Shown here: positions 1 to 12,391 of the stretch, piece after piece
Position numbering within the stretch: position 1 is the first letter of the stretch
Layout of the letters: every line of letters begins with the position of its first letter
NCBI GenBank assembly: GCA_003344405.1
Contig: NOWV01000221.1
Span: 1-64,000 of the forward strand
Direction: 5' to 3'
Length of the DNA: 64,000 bases
Source: Trichoplax sp. H2
Taxonomy: Eukaryota; Placozoa; Uniplacotomia; Trichoplacea
Program-made: the position numbers and the translations under genes
Notes under the pieces: model-generated
Databases searched by the model: none
Told to the model about the DNA's origin: nothing
Seen by the model: the letters and a program-made list of their open reading frames with translations, nothing else

Positions 1-2488
1 TATAGGAAAATTTTATTATCTAAATCTAAACTGCTGTGGATAACTGCAATGGTATATCGTTATCTCCAATTTATTTACTATTTGTTTTAATGTATGAAAT
101 TTAATTTAAATAAATAAGTGCCCTAATAAGGCTTCGACTTTGCCCAGAAGAATGATTCCCGGCAAATCACTTATCAATTACCTATTTAATCTAGTAAAGC
201 TCTGTCTATCACCAAATATAATTTTACGGCTTATCGAACCTACTTTTTCTGTTATCTAATTGTACTGTTGTAGCTACTTGCTATATTATGAGCAATTTAC
301 GAGAAGAAAAATGAGAAGAAAAATTTCAAAGAAAATAGGCGTGGATAGGATGCTCTATGTTCTAATGACTGCTATTAAAAAATTGACGAATACTATTATT
401 ACACCGGTCTTTAAGTAACTGACGGTTCACTTTCATCTACTGTAAGTTTTATTCCTTGCTGTAGATAGCTCTACCACTGAATCTTCTATAACTTACTAAG
501 ACAAAGAATGTTCAAGACATTAGTCTCTAGTAGATTCAGATAAGAAGCGATACAGTATAATGAAAAGCATACAGTATCTATTTACAACAAAAACCAACTT
601 ATCAAGCAGTAAAGAATTGCAACTAAGTATTAGAATGACTTGAACTCTTTACAATGTCACCGCAAATTTGACTGGTGCAACTCATGTAATAATTCTACGC
701 TAGACATATATGCGATTACGCCAATAAATTTTATTTTATATGATGTTATAGTGTTATAACACTGAATTTCAGAAATTAGATAGTAATGTTTGTGTAGGGC
801 GGTTTTGTTGGGTTAGACTTATCTAATCGGTTTCTGTTGAGATATAATATATTTTTAATATATCGTTGGATTTTCGTGAGACAGCAAAACTGAAATTCAT
901 AGTTATTTAATGGTGATAAGAATGATTTACATATAGTTCGAATGACTATGATCGTAACTAACTAAAGATGGATTATTAGTTTTAAGAATATTCCGTACAT
1001 GGACGTAACGTAATCCGATTATCATGAATAAATTATTGGATATTTATGTTCGATAATACTTTTGTCTTCATTAATTGGCGGTACATAGGATCAATATCAA
1101 ATCTATTGGAAGGCTTTAAAGCCAATCATGTTATCTAGAACTTATAAACTATTGCCGAAATATGCATAAATTGCAGTATATTATGTCATAAAGGTAATTC
1201 TAGAAAAACTGTGTTTGATCTGACTACGTCGTGTTCAAATCTCGTTCATTGGAGTGATTCTTTCGATAGAGTAGGCATTATTACCTAAGTCCATTAATTG
1301 TCATCATGCACAATTTCATTTATTCAAAAATTTTAAAATCCTTATAAACTAGTTTATTTTATATCTGTTAATTAGTAAACATCGCGTTACATTCATGGTA
1401 CTCTACTGCTCCTATTAATTAACTTAATATCATTTTTGGATTGAGAGGAGGGTTTCCTTGTCTTTGACATGAGCATGTATTCATAGATTCTCAAATTTTA
1501 TTTGCGATAATTATGTTACTGTTATGATCAGTCTTAACTGACCACATCATTTACCTTAACAACCATTTCCCACCGGCGAAATTTTAAATTTTTGGCGCAA
1601 AGAAAATTGTAATACAACATAAGTTCATATATTAGATTATAGTAAATTAAGTCGAGATGACCTAGAACTATGACAATATTTGTTTGAAATTTAGAAGTTA
1701 GTTAGTAATGGAGAATAATCACACTATTGCTACTTGATTTAAATAGATGGAAATATTTTTATAATTAGATTTTATTATCAAATTACTTTTTTAAAATACT
1801 AACAAAATAATTTCCAGGTCTATGCAGGATTAATATTAACATCTCACATGAATTTGCCATGCTTTAAGTTAATTATCACCCTATTAAAGTAATTTCATGA
1901 AAATGGTATTGGATTAAATGGATACAGTAATTGTTCTGTAAAAACCTCGAAAGTGCTGATCTGCAGGGGAACATAATATCGGGAATGTTGTACTTGTAGT
2001 ACATTATAAGACAAAAAGACTGGATTATGATGTAATGATACATACGGTAGCTATGAAAGCATTCTTTATTTTTTGATTCCAATTCGATGATTGCCAATAT
2101 ATGATTTTCGTTAGCAGATAAATATTAAGTATTAGTTAATGCATATCATGATGTATCACATTATATGAAACTATATTAAAGATTGCTAGGATAGAAGTGA
2201 CGAACGATCTTGTGAATATCTTATTACGTAATCATGGTTAGATATTTCAATGCTGCGTGCTCAAAATTTATTGAGTTATTACCTAGTATTCTGTTAGATT
2301 TGAATGTAGAACGATATCGATTATAATTTTAGAACGATTTAAAGTTAACAATTTATTTATTAATTAGTCTAATCATGTTAAAATAAATAAATCGTAAAAA
2401 TGAGCAACGTATAAGAAATATATTTTCATTATCGATATGGTTAGGTTTAAATTAATTGATTAGTGTACTTTTGAGAATATTTGCAATA
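1..2488. other. Intergenic, no gene recognised
   Basis: AT-rich sequence downstream of the minus-strand glycoprotein gene. I read both strands for exon-like stretches with splice signals and found none I could connect to a protein. The only longer open frame (1876-2097, minus) has the low-complexity I/Y/F/H-rich composition of chance frames in AT-rich DNA. AATAAA-type signals on the minus strand lie near 2350-2357 and could serve polyadenylation of the neighbouring gene. Confidence 0.5.
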
Positions 2489-2586
2489 TCAGTTCATCGT
2501 ACAATTACATTGCCATGCAAATTTATGAACACTTTCATTCCAGGGAGTAAAACTTGAATTTCGAATCATAATTCCTTTCTCTGATA
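2489..2586 (-). CDS. Candidate terminal exon of the glycoprotein gene
   Basis: After acceptor TTTTAG (2588-2587) a phase-1 frame is open for 32 codons and ends in TGA at 2491-2489, completing the phase left by exon 14. It would bring the protein to about 1,497 residues. The segment KGIMIRNSSFTPWNES echoes the NGKIYMRN...W motif of exon 14, as if a second short repeat. An AATAAA-type signal follows downstream on the minus strand near 2350. The frame is short enough to be chance. Confidence 0.4.
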
Positions 2587-2817
2587 CTAAAATTTTAAGA
2601 ATGTTTTATGAATTTAGATTTATTAATTATTAATATATTCTAGATAACATAATCTCCAGCGACGTACGAATATAGCATAATTGCGATAAATTTATTAATT
2701 CGCCTACAGTGATCAGGTTTAAGTTTGATCATAAAGGTAAAAAAATAGAACATTTATATGACAAATACAATAATTTCTTGTATTTAGACAAGCATTTACA
2801 TATTTTAATCACCGTAC

Positions 2818-5800
2818 CTCCTAATTGTTTACCATCAGGTAAATTGTGAACATGTGGTAAAGTCGGTACTTCTGGTAATTCTTCTGAAATATTAATAGCA
2901 GGAGTATAATTGGAACTGCTTTGGATTTGCCGGTCTGGTATTGATCCCCATGCTGAATAGCTTTCGATATTTCTCATATAAATTTTTCCATTTCTTGATA
3001 CAACAAATAAAGTAGACATACTGCGACCAGCAATATTACCAACCATTGGATCCAAATCTAAGTAAAATAGAAGTATTGTATCATCCTATTTACGTATTCT
3101 TTATTGATTACCTCGATGGTTAATTTATTTCATCACTAATCAATAAACTGCACAAATTATTAATTATTCTAATAGAGCTATTTAAGCTTTTCTTTCAACC
3201 CATCATTCATGTTTTACTCTCGGAGATGAAAACATTTAGATCATTGTTGCATTTCAAATGCCTTAGGTATTTCATATTAATTATTTAGTCTTTGTTTATG
3301 ATAATAAGTTGTTGTCTAGTAAACATATTATATATTTATAACTATAGAAATGTAGTCTCATAGATAATCTATACTAGAGTGGTGTTATNNNNNNNNNNNN
3401 NNNNNNNNTCTCAAATACTTCTCTCATAGAAACTGAAAGTACTGGGAGAAATAGCCCAAGTTTTAAGTAACTACACTAGAGTTCTTTACTTTCCTTTGCC
3501 ACAAGTGAGGGTTGTGACACCATCATTCATGCATTACTCTCGGAGATGATAACATTTAGATCATTGTTGCATTTCAAATGCCTTAGGTATTTCATATTAA
3601 TTATTTAGTCTTTGTTTATGATAATAAGTTGTTGTCTAGTAAACATATTATATATTTATAACTATAGAAATGTTGTCTCATAGATAATCTATACTAGAGT
3701 GGTGTTATTACCTATCAATTTTGAGCCATTAAAATAAATGCAACGATTTTTCCATCTAGAAATAATTTCAACAAAAATACTAACGCTTAGTGAATAGAGT
3801 ACAAGTGAGCATGGCATTAGAATTAAATTACTTCTATAGACAAATACATAGATTCTGTATAATAAATAGCCTGTATTACATATTTGTTCATCACACTATT
3901 CTCAATAATGGAGTAACAAAACTCCTTTCAATTAATAAGCTAGAAATTACCCCAATTTCGTATTTTCTCGCGTGCAAGCAAAAAATCCATTTTCATATAC
4001 TAAATAATCGCGAAAATGAAATTCTGGAAAAAAAGGGAATTGTTTGAGGTTATAAACAATTAAACAATAGAATACCTCCTGTTATGAGAAAAATTCGTAA
4101 ATATCACCATTAATTATATAGCTAACCTGGTAAATTTCCAGAAGGTACGGCAGATGAATTAGCAATTGTAAATTGGGTGTTTTCCTCTGTATTATTATTA
4201 AGACATAAACAAAATTTGATGAGTACGAATTCAATGGCAAACATAAAGTAATTAAAATTTTAGTGGTTTACTAGCGTTCACCTTGATGTATAAAAGATAC
4301 CGACATTGCAATTCTTGGTATATAGATTTTTTCGTTGTTGATAGGATTTTCGTAGTAGCTGTTAATAATTAAAATCAGATTCTGAACTGGATCTTGATTA
4401 ATCTTTTTCTTCATGGTGACGTTAAATACGACTATCTCTTTTAATTCTAGACTCCTTAACTAGGATATAGCAGAAAAATTGAAAAAGACAATATTACTGA
4501 TAAATGAGATGTATTAAATAGAATACCTTCTTAATGGTGTAAAGAAGTGGCATCTTACCCACAAATTGAAAGTGTGCACTGAAAATTCGGATTGATAAAG
4601 TGACGTTGAAACATTGCTAGCACATGAAATCCCTTCCATATAGTGAGGAATTAACCATTTCATGGTTATATTATTTGCCTTCCAATTAGATACTGTAGAG
4701 TGTTGAATCCTTATTGTGTAATCAACAGTTTGCCTAATATAAAAAATACAAAGAGTTGTAGTCAAGTTCAGTATATAGCCTGTATATTATTAAATAAAAA
4801 TGAATGATCTAAATACACTTTAATTGATTTAAGTTATAGCCATCCTTATAAAAGATTCAGCTTTAACAATGATCAGTGCCAACCTTGAGAATCTGATCAG
4901 TTACAATGACCGAATATATATACAGTAGATAAAATAGGTATTAACAAGATTTTATAGCAAAGCTAAAAATTTATCTCCGATTCTACAGGTTATCTACGTA
5001 CTGTATTTATCTCGTACTTATACTGGAAATAGTAAAATTTATAAAGTATTTTACTGCGGAAGTAAAGATCTTATAAGTTAACATCGTATCATTTCAGGTT
5101 ATGTACTATACTAAAATTGCAATCAATCAAGTCAAAGATGGTAACTTTTAAACTGCTTCAACAATGAACATATTAAATGACGATAAATTCAATACTCGAG
5201 TTAGTCACAGAATAGGGCAGTGGCAAGATTTTAATATCTATAATTATAGATACAGGTAACTTTTAAATCTTTGGTTATAATATTTATAAAATAAGTCCGA
5301 TTGGTAGATTATATTCTCTTATGAGTTGTTCTTGAACACCAGAAGTGCTAATTTTAGCTGATCTGCTCCGAATTGGGTAACATTAATCATATTTAACTGA
5401 TGTGTTTAGAAGAAGTATATATAAAGTACTGTAATAAAGTAAGAAATAATTTGGTTATGAATTTCCTTTTAATGTCTTGCTTTGAGTAGAACATGTTCCC
5501 GTTCATTTGAACGGGAACTTTACCACTAGGAGTAATTGTAAATACTTTCATTTAGGCTGCTTTGCTCAAGATGTGTCGTATTAAAGAAGTAGAGCATACA
5601 AACACCAGATGGTCTTGTAATACCATAGGCTCGTCGCTTTTTACATTCATTACGTACTTTAGTTGGCAATAGAATTATACACGTAGTTCTTAGGGAGGTT
5701 TATAGTTATCATGAATGTGCTCTTTTAACAAATATTAAGAAAATTATGCTACAGCATTGAAAATTTTTTGGTTTTAGTACAGTACGTTTTTTTTTGCAAA

Positions 5801-6666
5801 AGTTACATATTAAACGGAATGCTTCTAGGCAAAAACTTTACATCTATCGTTACGTGAGTGGCCAGTAAATAATGCTCACTAACATTTGTTCTATTGGTTC
5901 TGTGGCGTTATGGCTGCTATCAAACTTCAAATCTGGAGCATAAGATGTCAAATTATGGATCGCGATATAGACTGCTGATTTTGAAGTTAGAACCGCATTA
6001 GGTCCCGCAATAACATTACACTGTATCCAGTAATGATTATGGTTATAATTAGTAGTGATTGCTGCTAGTTTGACTGTGAAAGATATGCTGATATTCCTAT
6101 CTTCCATGGATGCATGCTTAGGTGATGAAGCCATTCCAAAATTTAAAATACCCCTACATTCAAGAAGTTAAAGCGAAATACCAAATTTAATTTTGTAATT
6201 TTGAGTGAGCATTAAAGAAACCGTAACAATGAAAAGTACAATAAAAAGATGAACTTGGCAATAGATTACTTTGTCTTAGCTGCAATTGCATCTAGATCAT
6301 TATTATGGTATGTAAATAAATTATTCCATGAATTACTATAGACAGCATTGCCAACACTATCGACTTGTGCATGAACCAGTTCCAAAATTGCTTCACCTCT
6401 TGAGGCATATATTTCAATAGTGTAATTGCTTGGAATAGGAATAGTTGTGATTTGAAGGTTAAATTCAACTTCTTGTTGTAAGTCGGTAATATTAGTTGAT
6501 GTGTCAGGGCTTATAGTAATAATTGGCGATTCCGTATAGTCTATTGGATTGCTTATAGTTTTAGCAAAATATGCAATTGAAGCGCCATCAGAGTAAGTTA
6601 TTTCCAATGAACATTGCAGCGTATCATTAGGATTAACGATAGGAGAAACTGTCATACTAATCCAAC
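2818..6666 (-). CDS. Glycoprotein gene exons 9-14: C-terminal half
   Basis: Exons 6666-6270, 6096-5854, 4733-4559, 4459-4282, 4186-4127 and 3057-2818 encode about 431 residues. Exon 11 shows another DUF11-like pattern (V-D-Y-T-I-R-I-Q-H-S). Exon 14 contains the segment LFVVSRNGKIYMRN with a Trp seven residues later, reminiscent of one blade of a tectonin/PLL-type lectin propeller (ng-x-i-Y-x-r, then W). This is suggestive only. For exons 9, 10 and 12 the first AG in a longer open frame breaks the frame, so I chose the AG that restores phase (starts 6666, 6096, 4459). The last intron holds a 20-N gap with duplicated flanks. Confidence 0.65.
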
Positions 6667-9600
6667 CTACATCAGAAATGAATATAGTGCACATCTTTAA
6701 TGGTTCAAATTTAATAGGATGAATTAATTGCTTGTTGTTCTGCTTAAATAAATCCAGATATATACTTTAACATTTATTTAGGAAGATTAATTTTAAGTGG
6801 CTCTGCTAACTATATCAAGCAATCATTTACGAGTATCTATATGCTAAAGTTGGACAATTTAGAACCATTTTATTGCTACAATTTCGAAATAGCTTAGAGA
6901 AGAGAAATGATTCAATCAATTTATAACTATTTTATCGTCAAATAGATAGGCAAAACTAGTTTAAGTTTTTGCAGTAAATATTCTGAAATTTGTTGTGAGA
7001 CAGAACAGTTTTATGACATTGCATTAACTAACCTGTAATCATTTTGTGAGCGGGTAGATTATCAACTGTGACATAGATGCTAGAGTTGACAATGTAACTG
7101 TCAACATCAATAGTTATATTACAATCACCACTGGAATTATACTGACATTTCTTATTAGAAATATCCTCAATAGAAACTTGAATAGTGTTACCACCACCGA
7201 TTTTTGGATTCAATTTAGGTTTTGGATCAAACAACTGTATCGAGATGTTTTTAGCCATTTTATGCTCCGTTATATTGGTGCAAATTGTGAAGTTAAAATA
7301 TACAGTATCATTGGGCTGAAAATCATTCCCAACAGTAAAGGTTGCAAAATCAATTTCTAGATAGTTGTTGCCAAAGTTATTACTTTCCGTAAAGATATCA
7401 ACTTCTATTCCAGACGGTGTCGGTGCCTCTGTCGCAGGTTGTACGATATAGAGCGGCCATACCGTAGATTCGATTGATGAAGCTCCAATAGATATTGAAG
7501 TAGTGCTGTCTGGGTTGAGTTTATTAGTAAATGAAGGAGAAATGGAAAATTGAGATTGAACTTGATTCCATGCTACAATAGAATTTGATACCATACTTGT
7601 TGCAGTAGTTGCCGAAGAAGTTGAAAGTGATAGCTGCGCAGTTTGCTCACTAATAGAACTAGAAAGAAGAGCAGAAAAACTTGTAAAACTAATTGAATTA
7701 ATCAGATTGCTGGTTATCTGCGCTGTTGATTCTGTATTGAAAGATTGTTTAGCTGATATTTGATGGGATAATTGTCCGCTTAATTCACTTAAACTCGATA
7801 CTGTTAATGCGTTATTACTTATAGAACTACCGACAATTGTTGTAGCAAAAGTTGTCATGCTAGTGGCCCCAAGAGAAGAATCATCAGTTGTAGACGCAAT
7901 GATGTTACTTAGAATGGATGTAGCTGAAGAAATAGCGCTGTTACTTTCTAATGAAGATGAATCAGTATTTAAAATATCTGTTGATTCACTGTTCGTAGTG
8001 GTAGTTGACATCGCGGACGAGAAAAGATTAATTTTATTTATCGATGGTGATATTTCAATGTTGCTGGTGGCTTGAGTTGCTTCATTGATTTCAGGCTATG
8101 ACAAAAATCATTAAATTGATATTCGGCAATTTATTTGTTATGCAAAAGCTATCTTAAAGCATTAATTCAAATTTTAGATTAGATTTTCTGGCTTAAAACT
8201 ATATAGTAAGTACGGTTATACTTTCGGATCTTATTTGGATACACGGTCTAATAGCTTAGCCAATGATAAATTCTTGGCTAGCATTTATGCTTATGATACC
8301 ATTAGTAATGGATTTACTTACCTCTGGATCACTATAGTATATGAAGCTGGTAGTTACGGATTTCGAAATACCAATAGCAGGCTTTACTTTTATATCAGCG
8401 TAAAATCGGGTATTATTAGCAATACTTGCATTAGATAACACTGATAGATCGATAGCTACTCTAAAAGTAGTACTGACAATCTCTTCTACCTGTATACTAT
8501 TAGAAACAAGGCGCAGATTGATACTAGATTGCCAGTTAAGATTGGAAACATTTGATGGTATCAATTTTACTGGAAATATGGATGAAATATTGATGCTTTG
8601 ATCAGTTTCTGTTACAGTCATATTATTCACAGATAGCATTCCTTTTCCTAATTGAAAAGGAAGATTCACTGAAATGGTTAAGTTATTAGTAGACGATTTT
8701 GGAAGAGCAATATCAGCATTGATAGTGATGTTTTCGCCAGATGTAAGCACTGTTGTATTAGTGTTAGCAGTGATGTTCAAAGTGTTTGTGGTGTTGATTG
8801 TTGTAGATAGTAGCATGCTTGATATTTGCTCACCATTTATTGTAAGGTATTTGACGTATACCTTGGGCTGTATGCTACCGAAATAGCCGAAATAAGGCGT
8901 TAGTAAGATTGATATTGAGCCAGAAACAGTAGAGCCTATGTCCACGATGTCAATGTTACCGTAAATCTGTTTGGTGTCCTGAAATATATAATAAAGATAG
9001 GGCGTACACATTTGAGGCTGTGTGGTCAGGGAATAATTGAAGGTATTAGGCACTGTTGTAATAGCATCGGAACCAAAATAAGTAATATTAAATTGATAGA
9101 TGGGTGTTATGCCGGTATTGACAGCAGTGTAATTATAGAGTAAAATATCCCCAGCATTATAGTTCAAATTTGTATCGTTGAGGCTTTGTAGCGTGAGAGT
9201 AACTGTAGGTGGTGCCTAGAAGTGCATAAAATAGAGTAAGTTGTTAGATTTTAGTTGCATCGGATTTAACAATAATTGTCGGTAAAGTATAGCTATTGCG
9301 AGGTAACGGGCTGATCTCAGAACAATTTGAAAGCAATTAAGAAAAGTATAAAAATAAGTTTAGTAAAATCAAACAAACCTATCGGTACGATTTTAGTATT
9401 TTTAAGCCTGATGGGTTATAAATTAAAATCAGAATAATACATATTGAAGGCACTCCTCAAAAATTTTTTGGAAATATTGGAATTATGCACAGTGCTTTAT
9501 CAACGAACAAGAAATTTAAAATTTACAAATTGCAGTATGTCGTAGTCACTATGACATCATATCAAATCATTTGTTAGAACAACCACATTAATAAGCATTT

Positions 9601-12391
9601 GAGCATTACAGGAAGAGCTAAACTTAAAATTAGAAATTTAATTTTCTTATAAGCACTTATTGGTTAGAACAAAATCTTTACTAAAGTCAAATTAGTGGAC
9701 AGTTTTGAGACTTTTGTTTTAAAAATTTTAACCTCTCACGATATCAACTAACCTCTTGGCGAACTGTATTGAAAATTGTCAGACCATGCATGCCAGTCCA
9801 AATTGTTTCATTTAACGTAATAACACTGACAGCTATCCATTGCGTGCTGTTATTAATAACATATGTAGTATTTAAATAGGTAGCGTTAAAGTGGATAGTA
9901 ATTTGTCCGTTAGCAACATTTACTCCTTGCTGCAATTCAGTACTTTCTGTATTCGTTACATTACCTATCACATCAACAATAAGTAAATAAGATAATTAAT
10001 ATTTTAACATAGGTACTCTGTTATCTGATAGAGGCATCACGTTTATCAGTATTTATTCACCTAAATCTAATGTAATCCGATCGGCTTGTCCTCCTGAGAA
10101 CGCGCTATGGAAGATTGCTTTCGACGAATCGCTTATTACGACAGGTGTTACTGCAGAACCAACACTAGCTATTTCCAATGTATCCATTTGGACTTGTGTA
10201 TGATTACATATTGGCAAAGCATCGATTTCAATTGAAATTGGCACAGTACCATTTCCCAATTGAACAACCAGTTCATAAGATATTTGTTGACCTGCTTCAA
10301 CAGTGGTAATGTTGCGGATAGGCTGCAGTTCGATTGACGGCATTGTAGGATCCTATAATTAATCATAATTAGTCTTACTAAAACCTGTTACAGAATATTA
10401 GTTATTGTAATAAATGCTCGATAAGGTAAATTAATTGTGTTGGTTATACGTTATTGATACTCAGTATCTTTACGCAAATATTAGGATTGATACATGATAT
10501 TGAGTATTTTTTGGACTGGGAGTTAATCTTATAGAAGAGTTAAGATATTATAGTATTAAGATATTAGTATAAGATCATTAGCTTATAATACCTATAAATA
10601 CCCTGACCACATCAAAAAACAATCTAAATGGCTCATGATATCTATTCTGAATTTCCAATATCTTGTTTGTAGTTTAACATTTTAGTATTTTACTGATACT
10701 TTAATCGTTTTTAAACTAAAGAATAGAACTAGGTCGCAGACATGAAAGTTCTTCACTAGCGGTTAGATTTTAGAAACAAATTTTAGGAAATGCCGTATAT
10801 CACATAAATTGCCGCTGATATAGAATCGTAAGTAGAAATTTTCCTTGCAAGTTAAGTTAGTATATCACAGATTAGAATCTATCCAACATAGTTTTTAATA
10901 TTTTGCTCATTTATTTTGTAATGGACGCGTATTTATAATTAAATGGTCGCTTAATACGTATAATTTCTCATGCATTCAGAGGTAAAGTTAACATAATCTT
11001 TAGAATATAATATTCGAAACGCGAAAGGAATGGATCGTTTCGGGGTTCATCTAAATTTAAAATTTAAGACGATGTGATAGATTTCTTGATATAGCTGTAA
11101 AATCAAGCAAGTGTCCGCCTTGCTGAAACTAGTATATCGTATTAGTAAATTTCAATTTCATGATAATTATTTCAACATTAGATTCCGATGTTACTATCAA
11201 TGTTGATTAATCAATACCGTAATATGTACAGCATATCAGTAATGATTTCTAATTTAAGAATTTTTTAGTAATTGACTATTCGAACCGTTTCGCTGATATT
11301 AAAAGTTGCAGATCTACTGCTTAATGGAGTTAAAGGTTTATGATCTCTTAACAGTGTTATAAGTATGCATTAAGTTACTGTTTATTATAAAGTAAACCTA
11401 CAATTGATAGGGGAAGACTTCGTTTCCAGCGGTGATGGACTTGCTGCCTTTCGTCTTCATATTGATAGTAAACGTATAATTTAAGGGTTATTGGTAGCCG
11501 AGTATTCTCTGTGCCTTCTTCGACGCCAATTAGTAGTTTATCTTGATAGCGATGTATTAGCTGTTTATCTATTTTGTAGTAAATTTCTCCCGTTTGAGGA
11601 TTAATTCGAAATGGTGAATTTTCGTCGACGATGAAATATTTTAAATTTTGACAGCCGCAAGAGTTTTCGCAGTTATGATTAGGTTGTATTTGAAAGAAAG
11701 CTTGTCCATGCTGCAAAGTTTGGATCGATAAACTGGTATAGAAGGTGCTATTCTTAATTGCTACAATTAATTTTCAGTAAGGATGTTGTAAGTTAATATA
11801 TATGTATATATATATACAAGTTTAATCCTCTCAAAATTTTTGGCACAATTTAGCTCAATACGGATGCTGCATTAATCTATTATTCTTATTTAAAATACTA
11901 TGGCGATTTAATACTTATAATACCTGACAATTGGCAATTTTCTCCTATGAAGCAGTTATTGCAAATACATTTGCCGTTTATACATCTTCCGTGAATACAT
12001 TCCTGATCAATCGTTCTATCAACGGCAATTTTACGCAAAAATAAAATAAGAGGTTACAGGATTTCAGCGTTGTTGTTACGGGAATTAGATATTTCTTACT
12101 TATAGCAGGAATTGTTACAAATATCACATTTTTCCGCAAAAGTACTTTCGTCTTCGTTTAGGATCTTTCGGCAATTACATTTTTCTGAACAAGTACTAAG
12201 TTTATTTACATGACATATTTCACTGGCGAAGGCTGTCAAATAAAGTTAAAATAAGCAAAATTTCATTTCACTTATATTGAAAATGATACTAGTAATTAAA
12301 TATTGTCGTCTAGTTTTGATATAGATTACTTACTTGGTGAGTTAATGTAGATAATTAATAAGAGTAGCAAAGATCGAAAAAAGTAAGTCAT
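2818..12391 (-). CDS. Large secreted EGF/cadherin-like/DUF11-like glycoprotein, 14 exons
   Basis: Not assigned to a named gene. Fourteen exons join in one frame with canonical GT-AG borders (high to low): 12391-12334, 12232-12100, 12015-11924, 11760-11402, 10352-10061, 9964-9753, 9215-8322, 8095-7033, 6666-6270, 6096-5854, 4733-4559, 4459-4282, 4186-4127, 3057-2818. They give about 1,465 residues. Order: signal peptide (1-22), Cys-rich segment (26-62), EGF-like module (70-91), cadherin-like module (about 100-200) ending in RWKR (205-208), DUF11-like beta-sandwich repeats rich in N-glycosylation sequons (about 215-680), Ser/Thr-rich mucin-like region (681-about 880), further DUF11-like repeats, then a short C-terminal part. 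I see no transmembrane helix, so it is probably secreted or matrix-bound. The start is the first ATG before a hydrophobic leader. The 3' end is uncertain: the last exon ends in a donor at 2818, and a candidate terminal exon lies at 2489-2586. A scaffold gap sits in the last intron. Function is inferred only from modules. Confidence 0.75.
3201..3718. repeat. Direct duplication flanking the 3.4-kb gap (3201-3388 and 3531-3718)
   Basis: Two 188-base copies with only a handful of mismatches (for example near positions 10, 29 and 153 of the unit). The first copy ends exactly at the N run. This is the signature of overlapping contig ends or two alleles placed side by side, rather than a biological tandem repeat, although a true tandem duplication is not excluded. 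Confidence 0.85.
3389..3408. other. Scaffold gap (20 N)
   Basis: Run of 20 N inside the last intron of the minus-strand glycoprotein gene. The round length suggests a placeholder. The sequence immediately left of the gap is repeated 142 bases to the right of it. Confidence 0.98.
5495..5518. repeat. Short GC-rich perfect inverted repeat
   Basis: Arms GTTCCCGTTCA and TGAACGGGAAC (11 bases each) flank a two-base centre. It lies within the intron between exons 10 and 11 of the minus-strand gene and stands out by its GC content in very AT-rich surroundings. Function unknown. Confidence 0.7.
7033..8095 (-). CDS. Glycoprotein gene exon 8: mucin-like Ser/Thr-rich region plus beta-domain
   Basis: The largest exon of the gene, 1,063 bases. 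Roughly the first 200 residues are dominated by S, T, A, N and I with few charged residues, typical of an O-glycosylated spacer. The remainder returns to a beta-rich pattern with sequons (NFTICTNIT, NCNITIDV) and two cysteines. Acceptor AG at 8097-8096, donor GTTAGT from 7032, phase 0 to 1. Plus-strand open frames inside this exon are antisense shadows. Confidence 0.75.
8322..10352 (-). CDS. Glycoprotein gene exons 5-7: DUF11-like N-glycosylated repeats
   Basis: Exons 10352-10061, 9964-9753 and 9215-8322 encode about 466 residues of beta-rich sequence. Motifs such as Y-N-A-G-D-x-L-x-Y-N-Y-T-x-x-N-T-G match the start of DUF11-type repeats (v-x-x-G-D-x-x-x-Y-x-x-x-x-x-N-x-G). N-x-S/T sequons are very frequent (for example NITINA, NNLTIS, NNMTVT), as expected for a heavily glycosylated extracellular protein. 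Phases are 0/1, 1/0 and 0/0. The family match is by eye; immunoglobulin-like or other beta-sandwich folds remain possible. Confidence 0.6.
11402..11760 (-). CDS. Glycoprotein gene exon 4: cadherin-like module with RWKR site
   Basis: A 119-codon exon. The core contains a D-E-N-S-P-F-R-I-N-P-x-T-G-E-I-Y-Y pattern like the centre of cadherin repeats (F-x-I-x-x-x-x-G-x-I), followed by an alternating strand pattern around LLIGVEE and LKLYVYYQYE. The canonical calcium motifs DRE and DxNDN are not visible, so this is cadherin-like rather than a typical repeat. It ends with HHRWKRSLP; R-W-K-R matches the proprotein-convertase consensus R-x-K-R, which in classical cadherins closes the prodomain. Donor GTAGGT follows at 11401. 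Confidence 0.6.
11924..12391 (-). CDS. Glycoprotein gene exons 1-3: signal peptide, Cys-rich and EGF-like modules
   Basis: Exon 1 (12391-12334) begins MTYFFRSLLLLLIIYINSP, a textbook secretory leader; likely cleavage is after TFA, near residue 23. Exon 2 (12232-12100) has eight cysteines in about 36 residues, with pairs such as C-N-C and C-D-I-C. Exon 3 (12015-11924) carries C-x4-C-x4-C-x-C-x2-C-x5-C with HGRC and NGKC, the pattern of tenascin-type EGF repeats. Donors are GTAAGT, GTAAGA and GTATTA, and phases are 1, 2 and 1. The encoded segment is 94 residues. Confidence 0.8.

Noticed and set aside
3790-4047. Plus-strand open frame of 85 codons
   Set aside because: Lies in the last intron of the minus-strand gene, composition typical of chance AT-rich translation, and no recognised motif.
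4282-4733. Exons 11-12 of the glycoprotein considered as the C-terminal part of an integrin alpha chain
   Set aside because: No transmembrane helix, no GFFKR motif and no FG-GAP repeats, so the resemblance is limited to generic beta-strand patterns.
7178-8886. Plus-strand open frames (7178-7360, 7857-8075, 8235-8438, 8674-8886)
   Set aside because: They lie antisense to exons 7 and 8 of the minus-strand glycoprotein gene, or at the edge of these exons, and have no protein features of their own.
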